Source: Acidobacteriota bacterium
Lineage (GTDB): Bacteria > Acidobacteriota > Thermoanaerobaculia > Gp7-AA8
Direction: 5' to 3'
Length of the DNA stretch: 6,700 nt
NCBI GenBank assembly: GCA_003223695.1
Contig: QHVY01000412.1
Coordinates: forward strand, 1-6,700
Shown: positions 1 through 6,133 of the stretch, in pieces
Position numbering within the stretch: position 1 is the first letter of the stretch
Layout of the letters: the number at the start of each line of letters is the position of its first letter
Made by a program: the position numbers and the translations under genes
Notes under the pieces: generated by a model
What the model saw: the letters and a program-made list of their open reading frames with translations, nothing else
Databases searched by the model: none
What the model was told of the DNA's origin: nothing

Positions 1-1055
1 ACTGACGCCGGATTCAACGTGACGCTGCTGATGTGCATCTGCGGCGGAATGACCGCGACCGTGTTCGATTGCGTCGAACCACCATATCCGGCTGTGAGCC
101 GCAGGTTCGTCACCTGAGAAACTTGCGTAGTGTCCACGAAGAATTGTGCGGTTGTTTGACCCGCAGGAATCGTTACCCTCAAGGTGCGAGGACGGCCGAG
201 CAAGTTGTTGTTGCTGCTGATCGTGAGCACCGCACCTGACGCAGGTGCCGGAGCTCCGAGGGTCACCGTTGCCGTTCCTGCTGCGGGACCTTCGATGCCT
301 GAAGGCGAGATGGTCAACGAGGTGATCTCAAAAGGATTGGTCGCTGTAGTGATCGCCCGTACGCCGCGGCCGTCGTACGCATACGTGAGGCCATCGGCAC
401 TGTTCAAGAAATTACGAGAAGAGTAGGTGTATGCCGCACCTCCGGCTGTCACTTCATTCCCAGCCGGATCGTAGGCGATGTTCGAGCTTCCTCCGGCATC
501 TGTGACACTTGTTAACCTCGGCGTCGAACCCGAATACGTGAAAGTTCCAGACCTGCCGAGACTCAGGCTGCTCATGTTGCCCATGGCGTCATACTGATAA
601 CTGCCGGTTCCCCACAGCGATGTTCCCGTGTTCGCAGTGGTGACCCGGTTGAGATCGTCGTAGCCAAATGTACGGCTGTATGTGGCGTCCAAGGCGTCGG
701 TGATCCCAGTGATATTTCCAACGCTGTCATAGTTGTACGTGTAATCCGCGTTGGTACTTGCGCCTGCGGTGAGCTTGTTCTCCGTGAGGCGATAACGGGT
801 GTCATAGGTGTGCGTCACGCTCGTGCCGTTGCCGAGGGTCATCGAGGACAGCGGACCCAGTGGAAGGTAGGTTGCCGCGCTCACGAGCGATGTTGTGTTC
901 AATGTGCTCGTAATCGGCCTGTCGGCGAAGTCGAAGGTGTAGGCGGCACGACGACCCGATGGATAAGTGATCGCTGAGCGATTTCCATCAGCGTCGTATG
1001 AAAACTGCGATGTGTAGGTGTTCCCCTCGAGCGTTTTCTGTTCCTGCCGGAGCAA
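1..1055 (-). CDS. RHS/YD-repeat protein with Ig-like insert, partial
   Basis: The minus strand is open from an in-frame stop at 1112-1110 to the left edge and reads as YD repeats: YDADGNRSAITYPSGR (about 1000-960), then NYDSVGNITGITD, YDDLNRVTTANT, YDAMGNMSSL, YDPAGNE and YAYDGRGVR. RHS/YD proteins are large secreted or surface proteins whose repeats build a beta-cage shell. After YDGRGVR (about 350) the sequence changes to an Ig-like beta-sandwich repeat (SLTISPSGIEG... to ...VAVIPP, about 325-40), and a second copy starts at SSVTLNPASV at the edge. The usual RHS core and C-terminal domain are not in view. No ATG or GTG lies between the upstream stop and the first YD motif; TTG at 1055 is the only early start codon, with no clear ribosome site. 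RHS proteins normally have a long N-terminal part, so this copy is probably 5'-truncated by a rearrangement near 1056-1110. Whether it is expressed cannot be told. Confidence 0.8.
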   Translation of the reverse strand, partial: MLRQEQKTLEGNTYTSQFSYDADGNRSAITYPSGRRAAYTFDFADRPITSTLNTTSLVSAATYLPLGPLSSMTLGNGTSVTHTYDTRYRLTENKLTAGASTNADYTYNYDSVGNITGITDALDATYSRTFGYDDLNRVTTANTGTSLWGTGSYQYDAMGNMSSLSLGRSGTFTYSGSTPRLTSVTDAGGSSNIAYDPAGNEVTAGGAAYTYSSRNFLNSADGLTYAYDGRGVRAITTATNPFEITSLTISPSGIEGPAAGTATVTLGAPAPASGAVLTISSNNNLLGRPRTLRVTIPAGQTTAQFFVDTTQVSQVTNLRLTAGYGGSTQSNTVAVIPPQMHISSVTLNPAS

Positions 1056-1110
1056 ACCGCGACGCTCGGGCGTGAGCGCGTTTGTGTCGTCGCTCGAAAC
1101 GCGCTGATGT

Positions 1111-1116
1111 TATTCT
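1111..1116 (+). promoter_or_regulatory. possible -10 box, leaderless start
   Basis: TATTCT lies 7 bases before the GTG start at 1124, the spacing expected of a -10 box serving a leaderless transcript. No Shine-Dalgarno sequence is visible before this GTG. No convincing -35 is seen. This is a weak call from one hexamer. Confidence 0.25.
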
Positions 1117-1123
1117 TACTTCC

Positions 1124-2656
1124 GTGAAATTTCGTCTCTTTCTGCTATTTGTGTTCGTTGCCGCGCCGCTCATTGCTGCCGAGCAAAAGCAGGTCCTCTC
1201 GAACGTCTACCCGATCGTCAAGAAGTACAAGTCGATGGAGGGTCCGTCCGGCGCGCAAACCATCTACCTCGGCGACCGCGCGGCGCCGGAGCTGCTCTGG
1301 CTAACGGCGATCAAGACCGAAGTCGTCGGAGCGAACGGAAAGACGCTGATGTCGCCCGAGCTGATGTGCCACATGAACGTGGACATCGATCCGGCGCGGC
1401 ACAAAGCGCTGTTCAATCTGAAGCGCTACCCAGCCGCTCGGCTGATGACGATCTCGCAAGGCATGCGCGTGAAAGGCGGCGGCTTCGAGGCGCGTCTGCC
1501 CGACGGGTTCGCGTTTCCGATTGCTTCGAATGAGCCGCTGTACGTGATGACGCAAGTGCTCAATCACAACATCGAGCACCCGAAACATTTGAATGTGCGC
1601 CATCGAGTGACCTTCGAATTCGTGCGCGATCTCGATCTGAAGGAGCGACCGATCGCGCTATTCAACATCGGCGTTTCCGGAACGGTGCAGATGGCGAACA
1701 ACCCGATGGCGCTGTCGAGCATGTCGTCCTCCGATCACGCTGGAGCGAGCTGCCTGATCGGCGTGCGAGCCTCGAATGCAGCCGGGATGTCGAACGATTA
1801 TGTCGATCCGCATGGGCGTCACCTGACTGGGCACTGGGTCGTTCCGCCCGGCAAGCAGGTGAATACGAGCGACGTCACGTGGTTCATGAGTCTGCCGTAC
1901 GACTCGAGACTCCATTACGCAGCCGTACATCTGCACCCATTCGCCGAATCGCTGACGCTGCACGACGCGACGACGGGCACGGACATCTTCAAAGCACAGG
2001 CAAAAAATCCGAAGGACCGCATCGGACTCGATCGCGTCGACTCGTTTGTGAATGTCACCGGCGTACCAATGTACAAAGATCACAAGTACGAGCTCGTCAG
2101 CATCTACTTCAATCCGACGAAGCAGAACGCCGATTCGATGGCCTCGATGTTTCTCGCGCTCGATGATCCGGAATTCGCCGCGCCGACGACCGCGGAGCTC
2201 ATCGCGCGCGGCACGATCGTGACCGCCGGCAGCGCTCTGGTCCTCCGCACTTCCGCCGGCGACCTCGGCGCCATGCTGCACTACAGTCCGACGAGTCTGC
2301 AGTTTGCGAAGCTAGCCGCCGCATTCCGCAATGCTGAGGCGACGGTCACGGATTCGACGATTCGTTTCACGGCGAAGGTCACTGCGCCGGAGCTGGAACG
2401 TGAGCCCGGCGAACACGTGGCCGGTGCGATCTCGCTGTGTCGTGGAACCGACGAGGTCTCCGTTGTGATCGTCACCCGACCTTCGCCCGATCTCGACGGC
2501 CGCTGCACCGTTTTCGCGCAGATCGGACCCGGAGCGGATGTCGTCCGGGCGATCGCCGATGCCGGTTCGGGCAAACTCCTGCGCGCGGAGATCTTCGGCT
2601 CGTCGGAGCTGAACGACATGCAGCTCGCGCCGGCGAAGAAGATCGCGGCAAAGTAG
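1124..2656 (+). CDS. secreted copper-monooxygenase-like / degenerate cyclophilin fusion
   Basis: A 510-residue protein. GTG at 1124 is chosen because it gives a clean signal peptide (VKFRLFLLFVFVAAPLIAAE); an upstream TTG at 1082 would add 14 mostly charged residues before it. Residues ~25-355 resemble the two-sheet copper core of peptidylglycine hydroxylating monooxygenase and related proteins: a CHM triplet at 82-84, NHN at 147-149 in a V-x-T-Q-V-L strand, GHWVVPPGK at 236-244, HLHPF at 269-273 (HxH, like the second copper site) and DSMASMF at 337-343 with candidate Met ligands. Residues ~371-495 look like a cyclophilin domain: VLRTSAGDLGAML, HVAGAISLCRGTDE, DLDGRCTVFAQI, then ADVVRAI. The family's FHRV arginine, the QFFI segment and the HLDG histidine are replaced (IRFT, VSVVIV, DLDG), so prolyl isomerase activity is unlikely. 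The copper site is inferred from motif order only. It may be a periplasmic redox or binding protein. It stands alone, divergent from the RHS fragment. Confidence 0.6.
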   Translation: MKFRLFLLFVFVAAPLIAAEQKQVLSNVYPIVKKYKSMEGPSGAQTIYLGDRAAPELLWLTAIKTEVVGANGKTLMSPELMCHMNVDIDPARHKALFNLKRYPAARLMTISQGMRVKGGGFEARLPDGFAFPIASNEPLYVMTQVLNHNIEHPKHLNVRHRVTFEFVRDLDLKERPIALFNIGVSGTVQMANNPMALSSMSSSDHAGASCLIGVRASNAAGMSNDYVDPHGRHLTGHWVVPPGKQVNTSDVTWFMSLPYDSRLHYAAVHLHPFAESLTLHDATTGTDIFKAQAKNPKDRIGLDRVDSFVNVTGVPMYKDHKYELVSIYFNPTKQNADSMASMFLALDDPEFAAPTTAELIARGTIVTAGSALVLRTSAGDLGAMLHYSPTSLQFAKLAAAFRNAEATVTDSTIRFTAKVTAPELEREPGEHVAGAISLCRGTDEVSVVIVTRPSPDLDGRCTVFAQIGPGADVVRAIADAGSGKLLRAEIFGSSELNDMQLAPAKKIAAK

Positions 2657-2736
2657 CGTCGCCCCTCATCCGCCCTTGACGGCGAAAACGAAACCGCATC
2701 GCCTCGAGCACATAGGGAACGCGCAGAAGCGGGCGG

Positions 2737-2789
2737 ACGTAGAGCCGACTCTCAGTCGGCTTCGCGCCGGCTAAGAGCCGGCGCTACGT
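2737..2789. repeat. GTAG...CTAC double-hairpin palindromic element
   Basis: ACGTA at 2737-2741 pairs with TACGT at 2785-2789, enclosing two perfect hairpins: AGCCGACT-CTC-AGTCGGCT (2743-2761) and GCGCCGGCT-AAG-AGCCGGCGC (2764-2784). Both have three-base loops. The design matches the element at 6073-6133 although the stem sequences differ. This looks like a REP/BIME-type intergenic element. No T-run follows either hairpin, so a standard intrinsic terminator is not supported. Confidence 0.75.
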
Positions 2790-2790
2790 T

Positions 2791-2842
2791 GGGGCATCTT
2801 CTCCCCGCTCTGGGGGGCGAAGGCTCTCACGCCGGGTGAGGG
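2791..2842. repeat. imperfect CCCTCACCC-type palindromic repeat
   Basis: Read on the minus strand, this stretch begins CCCTCACCCGGC directly after the stop codon of the small gene and continues to GCGGGGAGAAG. Its CTCCCCGC and GGGTGAGGG (2834-2842) blocks match those of the palindrome at 4741-4796, though its own stem (about 2798-2822) is bulged. A related half, CCCCTCATCCGCCC, lies at 2662-2675 just after the stop of the secreted-protein gene. Together with the double hairpin between them, repeats account for much of the 2657-2842 gap; 2683-2736 holds nothing I recognise. Confidence 0.55.
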
Positions 2843-2992
2843 TCAGTGCCGCTTGAAAAACTGCACGGCACGCTCGTGCTTCTGCGCCGCTGCAAGCGAT
2901 TTGAAGGTACCGAGGTTGCGACGCTTGCCCGTTTTGGGGTCTTTCTTGCGCGAGTAGAGGCGGTAGCCGCCTGAGCTCAATTTTCGGATCAT
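2843..2992 (-). CDS. conserved small basic protein (49 aa)
   Basis: Starts MIRKLSSGGYRLYSRK and ends AVQFFKRH, 49 residues and strongly basic, with RLYSRK, KTGKRRNLGTF and AAAQKHERAVQ as its recognisable parts. I recall near-identical short proteins, annotated as hypothetical, in many bacteria. The order 'short beta-rich stretch, basic arm, KxAAxxHE helix' suggests a small nucleic-acid-binding fold, but function is not known. An AGGAG five bases before the ATG makes the start secure. The start overlaps the stop of the upstream dehydrogenase gene (ATGA), so translation was probably coupled. Since the dehydrogenase frame is broken, ribosomes on it would stop before reaching this start in the original frame. 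The stop codon is directly followed by a CCCTCACCC-type repeat. Confidence 0.8.
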   Translation of the reverse strand: MIRKLSSGGYRLYSRKKDPKTGKRRNLGTFKSLAAAQKHERAVQFFKRH

Positions 2993-3716
2993 CGGCTCTC
3001 CTGTAATTTCCTCACAATCGTCGTCACCAGCCGCCGCGGTGACACTCGGATTGATTGTGTGAGCAGTTTGTTTGCCATGCCGGGGATCGCCACCCGCTTG
3101 CCTCGTTCCATTGCCCGGATGCCATAGCGGGCGACATCAGCAGAGCGCATCGGCTTCAGCAGATTGAAAAGCCGCGAATGCGACATGCCGGCGACTTGCG
3201 GGAATCCGGTAGCAGTCGGTCCGGGACAGAGCGCGGTGACCGTCACCCCGGTGCCGCGGAGGTCATCGGCGATCGCTTCCGAAAACAGCAGCACGTAGCC
3301 TTTCGTGGCGTAGTAGACGGCCATCAGCGGGCCAGGTTGAAAGGCGGCGGTGGAGGCGACGTTGAGAATGTGTCCGCTGTTGCGGGCGACCATCGGCCGC
3401 AAGAACAATTTCGTGAGATGTCTTTTTGCAGGTCAGTGTCGGGAAAGGCTCCGACCAGGCCGTAGCCGGCGTTGTTCACCAGGACATCGACCGGGCCTGC
3501 GGCGTCGAAAATTTTCTGTGGCGCGTTCGGCGATGTCAGGTCGGCGAGGATGACCGACGCGTGTCCCAACTCATTGGCCAGTGCGCGCAGCTTTTCTTCC
3601 GACCGCGCGACGAGAAAAAGATCGTAGCCTTCGCGCGCGAGCTGCCTGCTGAGATCGAGGCCGATGCCGCTGGAGGCTCCGGTGATCAGAGCCGTTTTTC
3701 TGCTAGTGTTCATCAT
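2989..3716 (-). pseudogene. short-chain dehydrogenase/reductase, broken by deletion and frameshift
   Basis: Two adjacent frames together spell one classical SDR of about 255 residues. The first (ATG 3716 or 3713) has the NAD(P)-binding TGASSGIG, the VLVNNAGYG motif and ends correctly at DTDLQKD (codon at 3420-3422). The second picks up at LTKLFLRPMVARNSG (from 3417) and carries the catalytic Ser region (NVASTAA), YYATKGY (YxxxK) and PGPTATGF. Between them only two bases remain where this family usually has about 13 codons (of the type 'xDMIxxNVxxLTH'), so about 37 bases seem deleted, removing the conserved Asn of the Asn-Ser-Tyr-Lys tetrad and shifting frame. The first frame then runs on into a proline-rich tail to 3324. 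The product would be non-functional. An assembly error is the alternative. Its stop overlaps the start of the 49-aa gene. Confidence 0.8.
2996..3002 (-). promoter_or_regulatory. ribosome binding site of the 49-aa protein
   Basis: AGGAGAG on the minus strand, inside the last codons of the dehydrogenase gene, with five bases between AGGAG and the ATG at 2992. It is one of few good Shine-Dalgarno sequences in the window and fixes the start of the small gene. Confidence 0.7.
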
Positions 3717-3719
3717 CGA

Positions 3720-3725
3720 AGAATA
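3720..3725 (-). promoter_or_regulatory. possible -10 box before the dehydrogenase
   Basis: TATTCT on the minus strand, six bases before the second of two tandem ATG codons (3713) and with no Shine-Dalgarno sequence. It is the same hexamer, at nearly the same spacing, as before the GTG at 1124, which is compatible with leaderless transcription. Weak evidence. Confidence 0.25.
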
Positions 3726-3731
3726 CAACTC

Positions 3732-3752
3732 AGGACTGAGGACTGAGGACTG
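3732..3752. repeat. heptamer tandem repeat (AGGACTG)x3
   Basis: Three perfect copies of AGGACTG between the divergent dehydrogenase and membrane-protein genes. The third copy contains GAGGA five bases before the GTG at 3755, so the repeat itself supplies the only Shine-Dalgarno-like sequence for the downstream gene. No inverted arm is seen nearby. Confidence 0.8.
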
Positions 3753-3754
3753 AA

Positions 3755-6076
3755 GTGTCCGTAGAGGGCCTTGGCATTTGGTGGGTCGCGGGTGGGGCCA
3801 TCCGCTACCCGCCACCCGCTACCCGCTTGTTGCGCGAGCTCGCCCTTTTCGCGTTTTTCCTGCTGGTCGCCATCGTGCTCACCTGGCCGCTGGCAACGAA
3901 CCTCACCACCGCCGTCTCCGACCTCGGCGATCCTCTGCTCAACACGTGGATCCTCGACTGGGATTGCTATGCGCTCACCCACACGCCGCTGCATCTGTTC
4001 GACGCGCCGATTTTCTATCCGGCGAAATTTCCGCTGGCGTACAGCGAGCATCTTGTTGGCATCGCGCTTCTTTGCCTGCCGTTCTACGCGCTGGGCTTCG
4101 CTCCCCTGACCATCTACAACATCGCCATCCTCCTCGGCTTCGCCCTCTCGGCGTACGGCGCGAGCGTGCTGGCGCGCGTGGCGACGAATCGATTCGTACC
4201 GTCGATCCTTGCAGGTTTCTTGTTCGGCTTCGTTCCCTATCGATTCGGGCAGCTTCCGCACGTGCAGGTGATCTCCAGCGGGTGGCTGCCGCTGCTCCTC
4301 GCCGCACTGCTCGTCTATCGCCGATCGCCAACGCGATTGCACGCTACGTTGCTCGCCGGCGCATTCGTCATGAACGGCCTAACAAACATCTATTTCTTTC
4401 TTTTCGGTTCGGTGGCAATCGTTCTGACGATCGCCCTGATTGCCATTGCCAACTCTCACGACGCGCGTTTCTGGTGGCGGCTGGCAGGCGCGCTGGTCGT
4501 CGCCTCGCTGGTGCTGTTGCCATTTTTAATTCCATACAAGATTGTATCATCAGAATATGGTATGAAACGCGGCGAGGAGGAATCGCTCGGCGCGTCGGCA
4601 ACGTGGAACGATTGGCTGATCGCGCCGAAAGAAAACGCGTTCTACGGCCGCATTGCCGATGAGGAACAGCGGCACGGCGAGCGCCAGCTCTTCCCCGGCG
4701 CGCTGGTGCTGTTTCTGACGGCATCGGCGTGGTTGCTGACGCCCCTCACCCTGCACCCTCTCCCCGCGCCGCGGGGAGAGGGACGGGGTGAGGGGCCGCG
4801 CTGGCTCGACGCGCTCATCATCGCGCTGGCGTTCGTCACGTACATCGGTGCTGTGACGAAAGAGATCCATCTACCGTGGCTCGATTTTTCGCGCGCGTAT
4901 GTTCCGGCGACACTGCTCGTGATCTGCATCGTCATTCGCCTGGCCATTCGCTTTCCGCGAGCGATCAGCGACGGCAATCTCCGTACCGCGGTCTCTCGCT
5001 CGCGATTTCCGTTCGAGCTTTGGGCGGCGGCGCTGTGGATCGTGATCGGAGTCCTTGGATCGCTCGGCATGCATGCCTTCTTTCACAATTTCCTGTTTCA
5101 TCAGATCCAGCCGTTTCACGCGATCCGCGTTCCCGCGCGATGGGCGATGATCGCCTACACCGGACTTGTGCCATGGTCTGCTGCCGGTGCTGCGTCGCTC
5201 CGGCGCCGTTGGATCGTTCCGCTGCTGTTTGCAATCGCGCTCGTCGAAGTGTGGCCGCGGATTCGATGGGAACACGCTCTCGTCGAGCCGGCACCTGTCG
5301 ACCGATGGTTGGCGCAGACGCACGCCGGCCCGCTGATCGAGCTGCCGATCAATCGCCTCAATGTGCTGTATCTCTACTTGCTGCGTGCCACGACGCATCA
5401 CGTGCCGATCTTCGACGGTATCTCGGGATTCGAGCCGCCGCTGCATTACGTGTTGCGCGAGCAGCCGCTGACCGATGCCACATTTCTGTTGCTCGAGCGG
5501 AACGGCTGTCGTTTCGTCCTGATTCGTCTGGAATGGTTCGGATGGCAGGCGCCGCAGGCGATTGCCTGGATGCGAAAAGGCATCGCAGACGGGCGGCTCG
5601 CGTTCGTCCGCAGATTTGATGGTGGCATCGCCGGCGACTGGCTGTTCGCGCTCACACGCGTCGAAAAAAACTGGCGGCGCTTTCACGTGGCGTCGGATGA
5701 CGCGCAGCTCGGGCGAATGCTCGGCGGACAAAACACATACACCGACGCGACGTTCGGCCAGCTCTATCAGCCGAAGCACATGAGCGAAATCGCCGGCGCG
5801 ATGGTGGTCTCCGGCTGGGCGCTCTCGCCGCACGGAGTTCGCCAGATCAACGTTCTCATCGACAACGCGCGCGTCCGGGTTTCCGCGGGCCTCTTCGCGC
5901 GCGAGGACGTCACGCGTGCTTACCCGTGGTACCCGCAAACGCCGCGGCCTGCGTTCGCGGTCACCATTCCGCAGCGCCCAAAAGGCGTGCCGGAGGAAAC
6001 CGATGTGCAGATCGAGATCATCGATGGCACGGGCAAACGCACGCTGCTGCCGGACGTGCTGATCACATGGAAGTAG
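3755..6076 (+). CDS. polytopic membrane protein, GT-C glycosyltransferase-like, with C-terminal beta domain
   Basis: A 773-residue protein if GTG 3755 is used. After ~25 residues, several of them repeat-encoded, comes a first helix (ELALFAFFLLVAIVLTWPL), then a loop with SDLGDPLLNTWILDWD (55-70), whose acidic residues sit where GT-C glycosyltransferases carry their catalytic loop motif. About ten further hydrophobic segments follow to residue ~500. The region ~510-645 is soluble (LIELPINR, PIFDGISGFEPP, FVLIRLEWFGW), as in large lipid-linked sugar transferases of this topology. Residues ~650-770 form a separate beta domain with SGWALSPHGV, VLIDN and AYPWYPQTPRP, like a 'GWA' sandwich I associate with Acidobacteriota surface proteins. 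Residues ~329-347 (TPLTLHPLPAPRGEGRGEG) are encoded by a palindromic repeat. TTG at 3827 or 3830 would start just after the N-terminal repeat, but has no ribosome site. Substrate unknown; the glycosyltransferase role is an inference from topology. Confidence 0.65.
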   Translation: MSVEGLGIWWVAGGAIRYPPPATRLLRELALFAFFLLVAIVLTWPLATNLTTAVSDLGDPLLNTWILDWDCYALTHTPLHLFDAPIFYPAKFPLAYSEHLVGIALLCLPFYALGFAPLTIYNIAILLGFALSAYGASVLARVATNRFVPSILAGFLFGFVPYRFGQLPHVQVISSGWLPLLLAALLVYRRSPTRLHATLLAGAFVMNGLTNIYFFLFGSVAIVLTIALIAIANSHDARFWWRLAGALVVASLVLLPFLIPYKIVSSEYGMKRGEEESLGASATWNDWLIAPKENAFYGRIADEEQRHGERQLFPGALVLFLTASAWLLTPLTLHPLPAPRGEGRGEGPRWLDALIIALAFVTYIGAVTKEIHLPWLDFSRAYVPATLLVICIVIRLAIRFPRAISDGNLRTAVSRSRFPFELWAAALWIVIGVLGSLGMHAFFHNFLFHQIQPFHAIRVPARWAMIAYTGLVPWSAAGAASLRRRWIVPLLFAIALVEVWPRIRWEHALVEPAPVDRWLAQTHAGPLIELPINRLNVLYLYLLRATTHHVPIFDGISGFEPPLHYVLREQPLTDATFLLLERNGCRFVLIRLEWFGWQAPQAIAWMRKGIADGRLAFVRRFDGGIAGDWLFALTRVEKNWRRFHVASDDAQLGRMLGGQNTYTDATFGQLYQPKHMSEIAGAMVVSGWALSPHGVRQINVLIDNARVRVSAGLFAREDVTRAYPWYPQTPRPAFAVTIPQRPKGVPEETDVQIEIIDGTGKRTLLPDVLITWK
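3780..3826. repeat. inverted heptamer repeat, ACCCGCY units
   Basis: Right arm: ACCCGCC, ACCCGCT and ACCCGC at 3807-3826. Left arm on the opposite strand: ACCCGCG, ACCCACC at 3793-3780. GGGTCGCGGGT (3783-3793) pairs with ACCCGCCACCC (3807-3817) with one mismatch. The element lies inside the first codons of the membrane-protein frame and encodes about WVAGGAIRYPPPATR. Confidence 0.7.
4741..4796. repeat. intragenic REP-like palindrome in frame
   Basis: GCCCCTCACCC (4741-4751) pairs perfectly with GGGTGAGGGGC (4786-4796), and inside it CCCTCTCCCCGCG (4756-4768) pairs perfectly with CGCGGGGAGAGGG (4770-4782). The 56-base unit keeps the reading frame and places a Pro/Gly/Glu/Arg-rich stretch in a loop between two hydrophobic segments (LFLTASAWLL and LDALIIALAFVTYIG). 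Similar CCCTCACCC/CTCTCCCC palindromes are common intergenic repeats in GC-rich bacteria. Confidence 0.85.
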
Positions 6077-6133
6077 GGCACGACTGCGTCGTGCCGAATC
6101 CTCAGAGTGCGGCACGGCGCAGCCGTGCCCTAC
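6073..6133. repeat. GTAG...CTAC double-hairpin palindrome between convergent genes
   Basis: A perfect outer pair GTAGGGCAC (6073-6081) / GTGCCCTAC (6125-6133) encloses hairpins GGCACGAC-TGC-GTCGTGCC (6077-6095) and GGCACGGC-GCA-GCCGTGCC (6111-6129), both with three-base loops; outer and inner pairings compete. The TAG at each end is the stop codon of the gene on that side: 6074-6076 on the plus strand and 6132-6130 on the minus strand. Same architecture as 2737-2789. It may limit read-through between the convergent genes, though no T-run is present. Confidence 0.85.

Noticed and set aside
1..1055. RHS polymorphic toxin with immunity gene
   Set aside because: The C-terminal toxin region lies outside the window, no small immunity-like gene is next to it, and the Ig-like insertion points to a surface protein at least as much as a toxin.
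1658..2281. Minus-strand open frame of 207 codons inside the secreted-protein gene
   Set aside because: Composition is Arg/His/Val-rich with no motif; the plus strand has a signal peptide and recognisable domains over the same bases.
3713..4342. Minus-strand open frame of 209 codons upstream of the dehydrogenase
   Set aside because: Charged low-complexity translation opposite membrane helices of the plus-strand gene; no start signal; not a real gene.
6073..6133. Bidirectional intrinsic terminator
   Set aside because: The hairpins are strong, but no T-run follows on either strand, so only a repeat element is called.
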